A stretch of DNA of 64,000 nucleotides from Turritopsis dohrnii. Lineage: Eukaryota; Cnidaria; Hydrozoa; Anthoathecata; Oceaniidae. Below are positions 1 through 11,907 of the stretch, piece after piece. The translations under genes and the position numbers were made by a program. Where the stretch lies: contig BQMF02000202.1 of the NCBI GenBank assembly GCA_027922465.2, positions 558,001 through 622,000 of the forward strand, read 5' to 3'. Position 1 is the stretch's first letter; each line of letters opens with the position of its first letter. Below the pieces are notes generated by a model. That model saw nothing but the letters and a program-made list of their open reading frames with translations. It was not told where the DNA came from and ran no database searches.

Positions 1-825
1 CCCGATTGTGACTTTTTCATATATCGTCTGCCGTGGCATTTTCCGTGGTATCGTCATCACTTAACGATACTTATTACTTATATGCAATACCGTTATTAGC
101 AAGTAATTATCTAGTAACTTAATTCTAGAACTCCTTTAATAGTACTATCAAAAATGTTACGGTAATCGACACTTCCTTTTACACACCAGATTGATGGGAA
201 GGACTTATTTATTTATTTGTTTGTTTATTTACTTATTTATTTATTTATGTATATATATTTTTTGTGAATATTTTTCAGTTTGAAGGGCTATCAACGAGGA
301 GGTCATTTAAAGCCATCATTTGGACGAACAAAGCTATATTGACTGCAAGTCTGCAATCAAGTAGATCTATCTTGTTGCTATGGTAATTCAATTTAAGTAT
401 AATGTTGAAGGATTCTTTTTCAGCCAATCAGCTTAAAACCAGAGTAAAACCCATGAGTACGGCATTGCGAAAAGGTAAACATTCTCGGCTTACCTGCTTT
501 TCCCGGTCGAACTTTGAAATTTCCAGGACGATTTAGGAAGAGGAGAAGTCTGAACTACCGATATGTGTTTTACATTAACTTGATCATGTGACAGTAATGT
601 AACGACACGATTGGTTAATGCCACCGTTTAGAGCTGAAAATTATTGTGTAATTATTGTGTAATGAGAACCAAGTAACTTGCAATATAAAAAAACACAGAT
701 AATAATTGATGAAAAATATCATTGTACGTTTCTAATGATTTGTACCAAAAAAAATGATTTGTATCTACGAAACATCAGGAATGATTGGATAAAGAACGTT
801 CACAGCCCAAAAATTCAACAACGTT
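1..825. other. Left-edge intergenic DNA
   Basis: AT-rich sequence with a short ATTT/GTTT-rich stretch around 205-250. I see no coding exon. A 249-nt open frame at 678-926 runs into a block that is also present, non-coding, downstream of the second transporter copy, so I read it as 3' flank and not as a gene. Confidence 0.6.
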
Positions 826-990
826 TAAACTCGGTTAGAAAACAATTGTTAAACTGGATGATGGGAAAAAACCCTCGACCAGCATTTAAAAACATTCTTG
901 GTGGCATGAAATCAGCAATTCCATAAATTACTAGACTTTTAAAACATTCTAACTCGTACTATGTATCATTTCACTATCCTGTAACTCATA
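826..990. repeat. Duplicated 3' flank of the transporter genes (copy 1)
   Basis: This stretch matches 16033-16185 with scattered substitutions and indels: both run through a tract reading roughly 'aactggatgatg', then 'ttggtggcatga', and both meet the transporter stop codon at the same place. It shows that the duplication creating the two SLC2A13-like genes extended past the stop into the 3' flank, probably the 3' UTR. Confidence 0.8.
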
Positions 991-2309
991 CTACGTATCG
1001 TTAGTCCCACAAGGTACACAGACGCCACCTTCAAACAACTTCTCCACGTCCTCTAACTTTTTGCCCTTTGTCTCTGGCAGAAAAAAATATAGGAACAGAA
1101 ATCCAAAGAATGTTATGAAAGCATAAAAACCAAACGCTCCAGGCTTGCTCAGTAAATACATCAGGTCGAGAAATGTCAGTGATACAAGTAAGTTGCACAC
1201 CCACGTGGTTGCAGTGGCAGCAGAAACTACTACACTGCGAGCCCAAAGAGGATAGATTTCTGCATTAACAGTCCAAGGCATTGTTCCTAATCCAGGGGCA
1301 AACGTAACCACAAAAAATACCATAGAAATAATAGCTAACCAAGCATAGGAGTTAGAGCAGACATTGCTGGACCAACTTAAATCTTCTAATGTTTTTGTTG
1401 AGTAGACAGAAGCGTTACAAAATAAAGATCTGCCATCTTTATTGGTTGCTAAACACGAACCGTTGAAAATATCTCCACCATGTTTTAGAAAACAGAAACC
1501 ACAGGATGTGTCTTCAACGCACGTGTAACATGAGGAATAACTTGCACAGCCCTCTGTGTATTTTCGTGGAGCGGAATATGTTACATCAGGAGAGGTTTTC
1601 TTGAGTACAACAAACGTTCCAGCTAGCAATAACAAAGCGATCACAACGCCGAATATGCTGGCCAGTATAAGTTTCCGTCGACCAATCCGATCGATTATAC
1701 CCATACTGATCAGTGTAAACACGAAGTTGCCACTAGCAACTGCAGCCGTCAACCAAATTATCGTTGTTTGATTGGCTACGCCAGCGAGTTCGATGATTGT
1801 TCCACTGTAATACCTATAAAACAGATGATGTAACTACAACAAAGTATAAAAAAGTTATTGGCTGCATTAGATTTGTCGGATGCTATTATATAATTCCCCG
1901 TAGGACGAAATATATGTTAAAATCGGCATTTTCCTTCTCCTTCTTCTTCTTCTTCTTCTTCTCCTTCTTCTCCGTTCACTTTTATAGCCGCGGTTCGGTA
2001 TTGAATTTTCGCCTAGCCAAAGTAGATAAGAATAGAGGCTAGTCTACAGCACGTCATTTTTTTCAGTCAGTGCAGATGACCAGTGGAAGGTTTTTGCTTT
2101 TTTTTCTGCTAGCTCTTAAAATGATTCAACAGATGAAACGTTAAATGATGGAAATGAATCGTTTTAGTTCAGTGTTGTCTTAAAAAGCTTTGTAAAAACT
2201 TTTGAATGAACGTGTAAAAACCAGAAAAAATTGATGTATCAATAATAATGATGTTTTGTTTTTGTTGATAACAATGTTATGATGATTGGTAATTAATTTG
2301 CTTCGAACA

Positions 2310-3640
2310 GCAAACCATTGAAGCTGTGGTTTCAGTGCAAAGGTGAAAATTCATTATCAATAGCCAGGCTGAAGATTTATTTTTCTTTTATACCCTGATA
2401 TAATGTAGCCCAACTGAACTGAAAGCACGATGATGGATATACCAGCCATGAAGGAAATCCTTTTAATGTGGAGAACAACCAGTTCAACCAGTTTGTTAAT
2501 TCAAAAAGTACATACAAAAACAGCAAGTAAAAACATGATGTCGTATATGCAATAAGAAGTTCAGAAAACCATTTACGTATAATATTTTAAAACACAGGAT
2601 TGAGACACATAATAACTTGAAAGAATCTGGTCGAGTGTGCTTCCCTGGATAGTCATTTAATCCAACAACAGAAACATAGTTTACTATGGATGAATTCCAT
2701 GATCACGTATACTGTTTTGATACTGTATATCATACTTTATTTTGCAAAATTTAATATACTGTCAATTTTCCTGTATGAACAACAAACGTAATTCAAAACA
2801 CAATACAAATGACAGTCTGTAAATTAAATCAAGCCGGAACACGAACTTCTACTTTCAGCTATGTAGTGATTTGGTTATGGATATGTATTTTCACTACAAA
2901 AGTTTTTGTTTTTTTTCCATTTGGGATTTATATATGAAGGTCATTTTTACCACAGAATAGAGTGTGAACAAATTTTTTTGAACAGAGATGTTTATTGTGA
3001 ATACTTGAATTTGGTTTTATAAATTGTCACTTCAAGCCCATCTTTTCTTTTTGAAAATGTTACACGTAATATTTGTTAGTAGAGATTTTGATTACTTTTG
3101 ATAGTTATTTGCTTATATGTCTACCCGAAAGTATACTGTGGTATCAAAATTAGGTTTAACAATTTCCTTTTCTTCTTTTGTACAGAAAACCTGTATCAAA
3201 TTTGATTGTATGATGTTGTAAGATAATTTTATTTGAGTTACAATAGGAAACTTGTCAAGCTTCTGCAACTATACATATTATATTATGATGAAATTGTCTT
3301 ACACATTGATAGGTTTGTTGAGGTCTTATAATTTTTAGCTACGTGTCCATAGTAACTTCTCGGTCACTTTTTAACTCCACAGCAAAATATTTTAAGAGAA
3401 ACCTTATCGTTTGACCGTGAACAACTTCATTTCATAATAAGTTCAAAGTAAGTTTTTTGTGGTATTAAATTCAATCTGAGTATCAGGTCGATGGTAGTTA
3501 TACTGTAACTATTGAATCACACATTTTTCTCATGGTTATCAATGTACACACATTAATTAATAAAATGTTTGCAACTTTGGGGAAATATATAGTCGCATTT
3601 TTGCGAATCTTGTTATATTACGTTCAATTCGCTCATTATT
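2310..3640. repeat. Intronic block shared with copy 2, but in a different intron
   Basis: This lies in intron 6 of transporter copy 1. From 'agccaggctgaaga' near 2363 to 'tttttgcgaatcttgttat' near 3616 it resembles 19400-21366, which lies in intron 1 of copy 2. The match is broken by indels but its order is kept. On both sides copy 1 again matches intron 6 of copy 2 (for example around 3645-3730 against 17090-17220), so the block looks inserted. No terminal repeats or coding capacity were seen. It is either a dispersed element or a relic of unequal exchange. Confidence 0.6.
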
Positions 3641-3988
3641 ACCGTGGAAACCATCTTTGATTAATCTGATGATTAAAGAAGAATCGGTGAATGTCCATTG
3701 TGGAGATACTTAACCCTGAGAATGACATTAAAATACCGAGAATAGACCTTTCTCGAATTTCTGTTTCAACGATGCAATGTGGCCGAGTTGTTGTGTCTAA
3801 CCTCACTTTTAATATTCTAGCTGTTTCTAACTATCGGAATGGGAATTGAGAATAATAAAGATTATTATTAAGTTATAAAGTAATGAAATCAGTGAAACAA
3901 TGAATCGAGGTTAGATATGAAGTTCGGACACATTTCAGTGTTTAAACTGAAATTCGGGAAAAGAACATTATCCTTTACTTTCATTTTC

Positions 3989-4102
3989 TTTTAAAATATA
4001 TTTTTATATTCATCAACAAAAGCTTTCGGCTTACACCATCATCAGTGTCATAATGTAAGTCGAAAAACTTTTGCAGATAAATATAAAAATATATTTTAAA
4101 AA
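3989..4102. repeat. Foldback with hammerhead-like loop
   Basis: Imperfect inverted arms (3989-4035 and 4054-4102, AT-rich outer part, 'gctttcggcttaca' inner part) enclose an 18-nt loop. Read on the minus strand, the loop gives CTGATGATGG followed after a short stem by CCGAAAG, which is the order of a hammerhead core (CUGAUGA ... GAAA). The stems do not fold into a full ribozyme by eye, so I treat it as a degenerate Penelope-end or retrozyme-type foldback inside intron 6 of transporter copy 1. Confidence 0.5.
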
Positions 4103-6899
4103 TAAATAAAAATGACTAAATATTTTTATAGCTTCATATTGTTACATCAAGGTATTTTAATAATATGCAAAGAACGTCACATGACGTCACATGACGGCGT
4201 TATACGTACATGACGGCAGTAATACCGGACAGCTGCTGAAAAGCTTGCAAACCACACCCAATAATTAGCGCCCGTCTTGTTGAAGGCGTTCTTAAAACAC
4301 GCAACCATGGATTTCCCGAATCTAAAAGAAAAGAAAAATACGGAACTTATCTGCTGAAATCAATCAACCAATGTGAACAGAAGAAGTGTGGCCACACAAA
4401 TATTATCGAGTTTTTATCGATTATCATCGATTTTCTAGGTTATTAAGCACTTTTCTGATCAACATTATTTCTAGACCTTTAAACTTATCATCCATGTGAA
4501 CTGACTATTTTTAATAGATACTTTCGGCTGACTATTCTAAACACACATATTGTATGAAGCTATGACAATTCATTAAGAGCACAGACGTCATCGTTGTGGA
4601 TTTCAACCCACAAAATTCCGCATATGCTTCCTTGCTTCCTGGGACATGTCTCCGCGGCATATTTTAGATCAAAACAGTGTGGAGTTACACATAGTAATTC
4701 CGGAATAAATCTCATTAAAGGGTCTTAAATCTTTGTGCATGATGGACAAGTAGAATAAACACTAGCCTTTTTTAGCTGCTTCATTGCAAGGTTCTTGAAT
4801 ATGATTCAGTTCTTCTTCAACATCCATTTCACCTCTCAGCCTTTGCAACACCTTTCTTGCTTCATCTGGTCTGCCTAGAGAAAACAATAACTCATCAACA
4901 TCTAGTGTCTCCAAAATTTGTCATTCAATTTTTCCCATCGTTCTCGTCAGATAATAACATGGTTAATGGACAGCAGCATCCTATTTAGGTTAAAGTGTAC
5001 AGGAAAAAGAAGAAAGCTTTGAACGTCACAAGAAGTTTCATATATCTGTATATCTAAAAGAACAGGGTGAACAACAAAATGAGATCCACTGTCTTGCTTC
5101 CTTCTGCACACTCCAAAGGAAGAGGATAAACATAGCATACAGCAAAAAGTTTTCGTGAAAAATACCTTTTCCGATAAGCCATCTCGGACTTTCTGGCATA
5201 AACAAAAGTCCAACAAACAACATAAAAGCAGGTATGGCAGAAACACCAAGCATATATCTAAAAAGGATGCATCAATTGAGCTTTCATGTATATCAACTAT
5301 ATCAACTTCTTAATGGCAAGCAAAAGCAAAAGCAAACCACCTCAGTGCAACAACTGAATTTTCATGCACCTAAGCTCAACTTTCATAAAGAGTGTCTGTA
5401 AAGCTTAGTGGCAAGTAAAATTCAACCGTCTCAGTGCCAAACCCTTGCTGACATTTATCATAACATAATTGACAACTCACCTCCAGTTATCCTTCTTGAT
5501 GTAACTAAAAGCTCCATTCAAAATTGCAGCAAGAAACAGTCCAAATGTGATAAACAATTGATTCAACGTCATCAACTGTCCTCTGATCTGGGCAGGTGCT
5601 GATTCAGCTATATAAACAGGTACAGTAGAGCTGGAGAAGCCTAGCAAGAGAGTCGATGGAGATTAAATCCAGGCAAGTGGTGTTCTTAATTTCTTGGACT
5701 TTAAACAGCTTCAAAAATAGTGTTGGTAAACAGACAACGTCAATATTATATCTGCATAACATAATGTCTACCTTACCTATTCCAATACCAACAACCAACC
5801 TTCCAATCACAAGTACCACAAGCCTTTACTATTACACCACTTGTGAAAACAATAGATGCAATTAACAGCACACTGCGTCGACCAAAACGTTCATTGAGAA
5901 ATTGAGATGTTATGGATCCCAATATGGCACCAACAACAGTTGTGCTTACTACAACTTCTTGTTCTTGATCGGTCAAATTGAATCTTCTCTTGATGGGAAT
6001 CAATGCACCCGAAATCACTCCGATGTCATATCCGAGAAATAGACCACCAATGGCAGCAAAGAATGCAAGACAATATACATAGCTGAAAGAGGCAATTACT
6101 AAAATACTATCTTATCATACAAAACGAAGCATCAGAAAATTCTTGTTGAAAATTGCTTCTGCTAAAGATCTAAGTGATTTCGGACAGCTAATTCGGACTT
6201 GGATATTAAGATTATAGTTACTTAGCCATTCCCGTTTAGATTGGTTGATTGATTGATTGACTTCATCGTTTGTTCTTCTCAATGAAGAGAGCCTCGAAAC
6301 CGAAGATTCTTAAATGCTAACCTACTGAAGAGACTCTTAATTGGCGCTGGAATAAATATGGATCACTCTAGCTTGCCATATTGATTTCAAGTACCTGTAA
6401 TAAAGTTAATCAGTCACTGTCTTAATATGTTGTGGTATGTATGTAAGATATGAACTGTCTTGATAATGTTGTGGTATGTGTGTAAGATGTATGTAAATGA
6501 TTCCGTCCTATGAAGCAGTCATGGCTGACTTTCGAAGAACTGTTAGGTGAACTGTCAGATACACAACATTGAATAACTCAAAGAAATGTGACAGAGATAG
6601 CTACCTACCACGTGATTTTTTGTTCATAGTGGTTTGGTGTAACACTGACTTGAAGTAGTGGCATTTTGTCATCACCTCCATTTGCGCAGGTATGATTCTT
6701 GGCCATCACCTTTTATATTATCATAACTAAACATTGTGAAAGTAACAATACTTGATGTCCATCTTCAGTCGGACCAATGAGTTACAGTTGATATAAGTTA
6801 AGTATCATTCAATTGTTATTGGAAATTGGGAAGGTACATTAGCGTAAGAAGAGTGAGTTTTGATTGAAATTGATTTGACTCGGAAATGTTGTTCCCATG

Positions 6900-7116
6900 T
6901 ATAGTGCGTTCACTCTAACTTGGATAATGTCCTTTTGCACGATCTGGTGGAAATTGAGCGTCAATTCCCACAACACTTAAAAGTCATTGATCTTCTTTTG
7001 TCTTGATAAGGGTAGAAAAAGAATTTTTAAACTTTTAATAAGCGTTCTGTTTCATTACTTTAACGTGTCTGATAAAAATCATTAACGATTATCCAAGTTA
7101 GAGTGAACGCACTATA
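6900..7116. mobile_element. MITE with 27-bp perfect terminal inverted repeats
   Basis: The ends read AGTGCGTTCACTCTAACTTG (plus GATAAT) inward from 6902 and, in reverse complement, from about 7114. Each is flanked by TA, consistent with a TA target-site duplication as in Tc1/mariner-type elements. The roughly 160-bp interior has no coding potential. It lies just upstream of transporter copy 1. Confidence 0.8.
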
Positions 7117-9920
7117 ATTGAACGTATTTTTGTCAGATATTCAACTCTCCTCTTAAAGTTATGAAATATATTTAACAACATTTCGGCCTTACGACGGCCA
7201 TTTTTAAGTGGAAAACAATACAAAGTGTAGCTGAATATATACAAGGAGACGTACGATGAGATAAGATCGTACGATCATACGATCAAGGACCCAAAGACAA
7301 ATCAACCGTCAGAAAATAAAAATAATGTAGCATCATTGCCATTATTTTGGTTATGGTTCGATAGTTGTGTTGTCTTTTTTTGTGGATCTGATGAATGATA
7401 TCAGAAAACTTAAGATCGCCTGGAAATTAGATTGATTGATCATACTGTCGTTAAAAAGTTTTGTCAAAGTCCCCATCATAGTCAAAAACAGCTAATTGTA
7501 GAGCTTTGATTGGAATAGAATGACTTATTGACTTGCCAAAACTCGAACTGAGTATTTCCTTGAACATATCATCTTCGGCTACTTCATGAAGTTAATTGAG
7601 TTTATATTTACATAAGAAAAAGTGACATTTTTAGGGTATTTACATCGTATGTCTTTCAGGCGCCTATGACGTTTCACTTTCAGTTTATGTCGTCTTCTAT
7701 TAAGCCTGATTCACATTTATGAAGCAGACGCGGACGCAAGTGAAGTAAGCATCCATTGTGATTATTGTTTTCTTGGCGAGACAACTACTGTCTAGGTTTT
7801 TGTTATCAATGAGAGAAGAGGGATATAGAAATTTTATTTTATCGCATTTTTAATACTCCAATAATTGATCAACGTATAACAACGTAAGACCAACGTATAA
7901 AGGCCATTAAACAAGCAAACGTTTCTTCATCTCAAAAGACATGGTTTCTACATATCAAAAGACATGGTTTCTACATATCAATGTATTTGACACTACAATT
8001 AAAAGGGAACTTACGAATGTACGACGGCAACGTGGACGACGACGTACAAGATATTTATCTTCAATGAATCACAAAAGAACAGAAACTATACACTTGGGTT
8101 AAGAAGTTTATTTATAATGCCTTTGAAGTTTGTTTTTTGAACTTTGAGAGACAGAATCATGAAAGAATCAAGGAAAATTTATCGGAAGTACTGCTGTTCT
8201 CATGTCTTCGTTTTCAGTACGACAGAATATTACTTTTCACGTTGTGTGCAGAACGTGCAAATCTAATAATGATATTAGTAAAATTAAAAACATTTCCCAA
8301 TAGTATAGTGTACAATGGACTTTCATTTTAAAGCAAATTCATGGAGTAAAGTGAATCTTTTGTTTGCCTCGCGTCGTGGTTCACGTTGCGTCGTACTTTC
8401 GTAAGGTCCCTAAAGACTGGCCAACGGCAGTATGTCAATCTCGTTCGATCTGTCATTAGACTAACCTTTCAATAAATCAATCCAGTTTTGTTTTAGCCAC
8501 TGATATGATGTAAAACCCAGACCTGCTGTTCTGATGATGGACACTCTCATTACCAGTCCATCCAGTACTTTTTTAGGGTTTCCCCATGCTTAATACTTGT
8601 CTCGATATGGCGCGCCAAACTTCAGAAGGTATTTTTCTTGAACCTTCTATTATCGAAAATAGTAATCAAAATCCAAATATGTTCCTCATTATTGATATAA
8701 ATTATAGAAGTCAAAAAGTTGGAGAAGGAATAGAATATGTTATATTCGAATTTATGGAGCTGTTCATATCTAAATAATGTAACCACGACTACAGAGAAGC
8801 TTCATATAAGGCTACACAACATCAAACAAGCCTATCATTTAAAAGATAAATATTAATATTAAATATTAATCAGTATAAAAATAAACACTATGTGAAATGA
8901 ACCATTCAACAAATAAACTCCCAAAACAGCAAATCCAAGCGAATAAAATTCTTGAAGGTAACTTATCAGCAACGTCTTCTTCCCTTCGTGAAACAGAAAA
9001 ACAAGAATCGGTCATCTGTAAAGAACCTGAAGTTTATTTTAATCATTATTCATATTAATCATGCGGTTACCAACTTTAAAAATTCTGTTGAAACGTGTCT
9101 AATCAAATAATCAATAGGGCTGCATTTATTGATTAAATAGTTCTGGGATATTGAAATGCAAATTGCGAAATAATTTAATTAGTACTTACAAAAGCGACAG
9201 TTTGCTTGTCGATGCTTTGGTAATTAATTTCTAAACTTATAAGCAGCATCCAGGTTCGAATCACCTTCTTGATGAATACAATTTCTACCGGCTGCGTGGC
9301 GCTATCAGTTTGTTTCGGAATCAATAAGGCTGCTGGGTGAGGTTAAAAAAAATCGGTGCCAGCCAAATTGTGATCGAATGTCAGCTGCAATGGCGAAGCA
9401 ACCCCTCCCCTCGTTGTGCCGATCGGCCCAGTCAGAGTCAGATGAAACAATCATTATTGTCATAAATATTTAGTATAAAAAATAATATAATCTTGAATTT
9501 CATTCATTTAAATCAAAATCCTACATGTGCATAAAATCGCAACACATCAACCACTCGTGACTGTCATAAAAGATAAAAGTTTCTAATCGTGTTATGTATA
9601 CTTTATTGTCGTTTGAATTTAAGGCAATAGTCTGTAGCGACTGTGATCTATAAAAATAAGTGTTTTGGGTGTACTTTGCGGAACACTTCTAAACAAATGC
9701 TATTAGATATGAAATGACAATAGGTGGAAAAATGTCCGAGATCGACAATTTTAGATAAATGAAAGTGTACAACCCTGACAACACAATACACAATATTTTA
9801 ACTGATTTGAACGGTTCCGTTGAAAAACATTCATTTGAGGAATAACTCCATACGCCATATCAATAAATAAAGATTAACGTGAAACATATGAAATTATTCG
9901 TGATGATATGAAACAATACA
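7117..9920. other. Non-coding stretch with minor repeats
   Basis: No convincing exon was found. It contains a degenerate hammerhead-like motif on the minus strand near 7168-7205 (GGCC stem then GAAA), a short direct duplication near 7936-7980 ('aaaagacatggtttctacat' twice), and an AT-rich palindromic patch near 8850-8870. Short open frames at 8137 and 8586 have no recognisable product. Confidence 0.5.
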
Positions 9921-10646
9921 ATGGTAATACAGAAAAGTTTTATCCTAAGTTTTAGCTATATGCACATCACAGGATCAAGCAACCCTTTCCAAAGACTGAG
10001 TCCAAATTGCAGTGTTTTGTTAGGATTTCAGCTGGCAAACCATGTATTAGCTCATCTTTCAGGAGCTGTAGTACACAATGATATTGTAGAATTACCACAT
10101 GATTCTACAAAATTTACTGATCAGGAAAAGTCCGTGATTTGTTACCTTTCTGGCTACGTGTTCAGTGCTATGTACCGTAGAATACGTTTTTCAAAGAAAG
10201 AACAAAATACATACCATCAGCAGTGCTTAGCAATACTACTAGCTGGAAAGTATGACGATGAATCCAGTTTGAAAGAACATCATCTTGTAGAAACACATGA
10301 CCGTGGTGGCCTATGGAAAGTGAAAAAGGAAGTGTTTAACATCTTTACAACAACTGAAGCACATTTTGCAAGCTATATCAAATGCTGGAAAACAAAGATT
10401 AGCACCAATGACATTTTATCGAAACTCATGACTGATTATGGTTTACTTTCAAACTATTCTAAAGTTCTATCATGTGTTAATGACAGTGTTAAAAATGAAG
10501 TAGCAAAGAATCTGTTAGAAGATTTATTAACATTATATCTTCGTGTCAGGACATTTTCTTATGTGAAAGACCAGCAACAGCTACATAAAATAAGATTACG
10601 TAAGGGTAAATCAAGATCACTTCGTTTCGAACTAAAGAAGACCTGA
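9921..10646 (+). pseudogene. C-terminal fragment of a transposase-like protein
   Basis: A 241-residue open frame without a recognisable start domain. The middle reads TDQEKSVICYLSGYVFSAMY, and the tail ends in VRTFSYVKDQQQ followed by a basic KSRSLRFELKKT end. This layout resembles the C-terminal parts of transposon-encoded proteins that are abundant in cnidarian genomes, but I cannot assign a superfamily. The DNA just after the stop ('gctatttttatagctac') resembles the 3' flank of the oppositely oriented P-element relic near 12640, so both may end in a related sequence. It could also be the last exon of a host gene; no upstream exon was identified. Confidence 0.45.
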
Positions 10647-10948
10647 GCATCTTCTCTCATCTGGCATGGAACTTAAAATATTATTTTCATAACAACATGT
10701 CAAAACAGCTATTTTTATAGCTACAAATACAGAAAAAAACATTAATTTTCATCCAATCTGCTTAGTTAAAGTGTATATATTCCTTTATTTCATAGAGAAG
10801 TAATAATAAAACATAAGATTAAGGTGTATGGCTGGTATAGTTAAATAAATATATAGTATGGACTATGTTGCAAAGTGCTCGATATCAAGGATAGAGCGTA
10901 ATCAATTTCTTAAAAATGTATTTTCAACATAAAAAACAAAAACCAAAA

Positions 10949-10992
10949 GTACATAACTTTAAGTTTCGTGCTGACGCACTCATCAGATGTAC
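10949..10992 (-). ncRNA. Hammerhead ribozyme (type I, minimal stem III)
   Basis: Read on the minus strand from 10992: stem I GTACAT, core CTGATGA, stem II GTGC-GTCA-GCAC, core GAAA, stem III C-TTAAA-G, then TT and ATGTAC, which closes stem I with six perfect pairs. The predicted cut follows GTT, a valid NUH triplet. Such ribozymes with a one-to-two-pair stem III are established in Penelope-like elements. It lies about 90 nt downstream of the endonuclease stop codon. All core positions are intact. Confidence 0.9.
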
Positions 10993-11078
10993 AAAAACTA
11001 AAAACTGTTAAAAAATCTTTACACATTAAAAACGTCAGAAAAAGTTGCTGTTAACAATATTTACAAATTAAAAAAAAG

Positions 11079-11843
11079 TTAAGATGGGTCTGGTGGGATT
11101 GCTTTATAGTTCTTTAATATGTATTTATTCACATGACGACACTTTGAAATAAGTTCCGACCTTTTGTTAACGAGTTCTAATTGCGACGTGATTATGTGAT
11201 ACTTCTCGGTTAAACAAAGACCGCATTTCTTCGAGCCATTAATGTATGGTCGTGCATGGTCAATTATTTCCCAAGATAGCGATGGAGATATATTTTTCCG
11301 TTGTAGTTCCCATACATGTTTAGAGAGTTCTGACGCAGTGACCTTGTCCTCATTCCTGAAGGTGTGGTTATGCCCATACCATCTTTCTTTAAAGGTGTTA
11401 GCTGTTAGCCCAATATAGTGTTTACCCTCGTCATTTTCGTCAGCTTTAACTTGGCATTTGTAAATAACACTTTCTTCGAGACAGTTTCCACTCAGGGGGC
11501 ACAAATCTTTTTTCTTACACGTCTTTTTGTTCGTCGGCTCAGCTTGGGGGCCGTCCAATATCTTTTTGTTGTGTGCAGAGATGATGCTCGACATATTGGG
11601 TAGGCAACTGTAGCTCACCTTTAAATTATTCCGGTTAAAGAGTTTGTGAAGCCTGTGTTTTTTCGGGAAATTTCTTGTGACGGTGTTAAGGAATTTCTTG
11701 GCGACATTTGTTTTAACGTTAGCGCTATATGGTGGGTTGAACCAAATAATGTTGCGAGATCGTGTTCTTTTTGTCTTGGCTGTTTTCTTGGTGAACTTTA
11801 TCTTATCTTTGTACCCACTTGACTTCAGAGCGTCATTGTACAT
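11079..11843 (-). pseudogene. Penelope-like element, C-terminal endonuclease part (longer copy)
   Basis: A 254-aa open frame; the frame stays open upstream to about 11890 (reads ...AAPMYNDALKSSGY, typical of the stretch after the RT thumb). Next come a cysteine-containing linker (CPLSGNCLEESVIYKC) and the GIY-YIG nuclease core: IY in VIYKC, YIG in HYIGLTANTF, and the ERW...H...F helix. It ends with KCGLCLTEKYHI, as in other Penelope endonucleases. The RT domain is missing, so this is a 5'-truncated copy. The endonuclease part itself shows no stop or frameshift. Confidence 0.85.
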
Positions 11844-11907
11844 TGGTGCTGCGCGGTCAAAAACGTTTTTGTTGGAAGAAATGTTGCTTATTGCTTATTG
11901 CCATAAA

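Larger units (their letters stand above)
991..6706 (-). pseudogene. SLC2A13-like: Proton/myo-inositol cotransporter-like gene, damaged copy 1
   Basis: A major-facilitator sugar porter with the same seven exons and phases as the intact copy at 16186-22001: 6609-6706, 5777-6082, 5481-5640, 5166-5257, 4767-4874, 4210-4321 and 991-1813. Conserved parts include [32 protein letters not shown] and the cysteine-rich loop before the last helices ([11 protein letters not shown]). Exon 2 is 306 nt against 320 in copy 2: 14 bases are missing just upstream of the [10 protein letters not shown] helix, which shifts the frame and leads to a stop. Exon 5 ends at a GC, not GT, donor. QQLSGIN reads QQLSGIT, and GLGPMPW reads GLGTMPW. 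Exons 3-7 remain open, so inactivation looks recent. A sequencing error at the deletion, or a restoring splice variant, would make it a gene again. Confidence 0.75.

Noticed and set aside
678..926. 82-codon open frame left of transporter copy 1
   Set aside because: Its right part is the duplicated 3' flank, and the equivalent in copy 2 (16033-16185) is not open.
1941..1971. TTC-rich run as a CRISPR-like or regulatory repeat
   Set aside because: Simple microsatellite in an intron; no CRISPR array exists in this animal DNA.
9921..10646. Direct continuation of the P-element transposase
   Set aside because: It is on the opposite strand, and the minus-strand P-element already has its natural basic C-terminus (EPLPCRKRSK) near 12760.
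11677..11907. Upstream part of the plus-strand 220-aa frame in the Penelope pair
   Set aside because: It is antisense to the longer minus-strand Penelope copy; only the part from about 11908 is real coding sequence.
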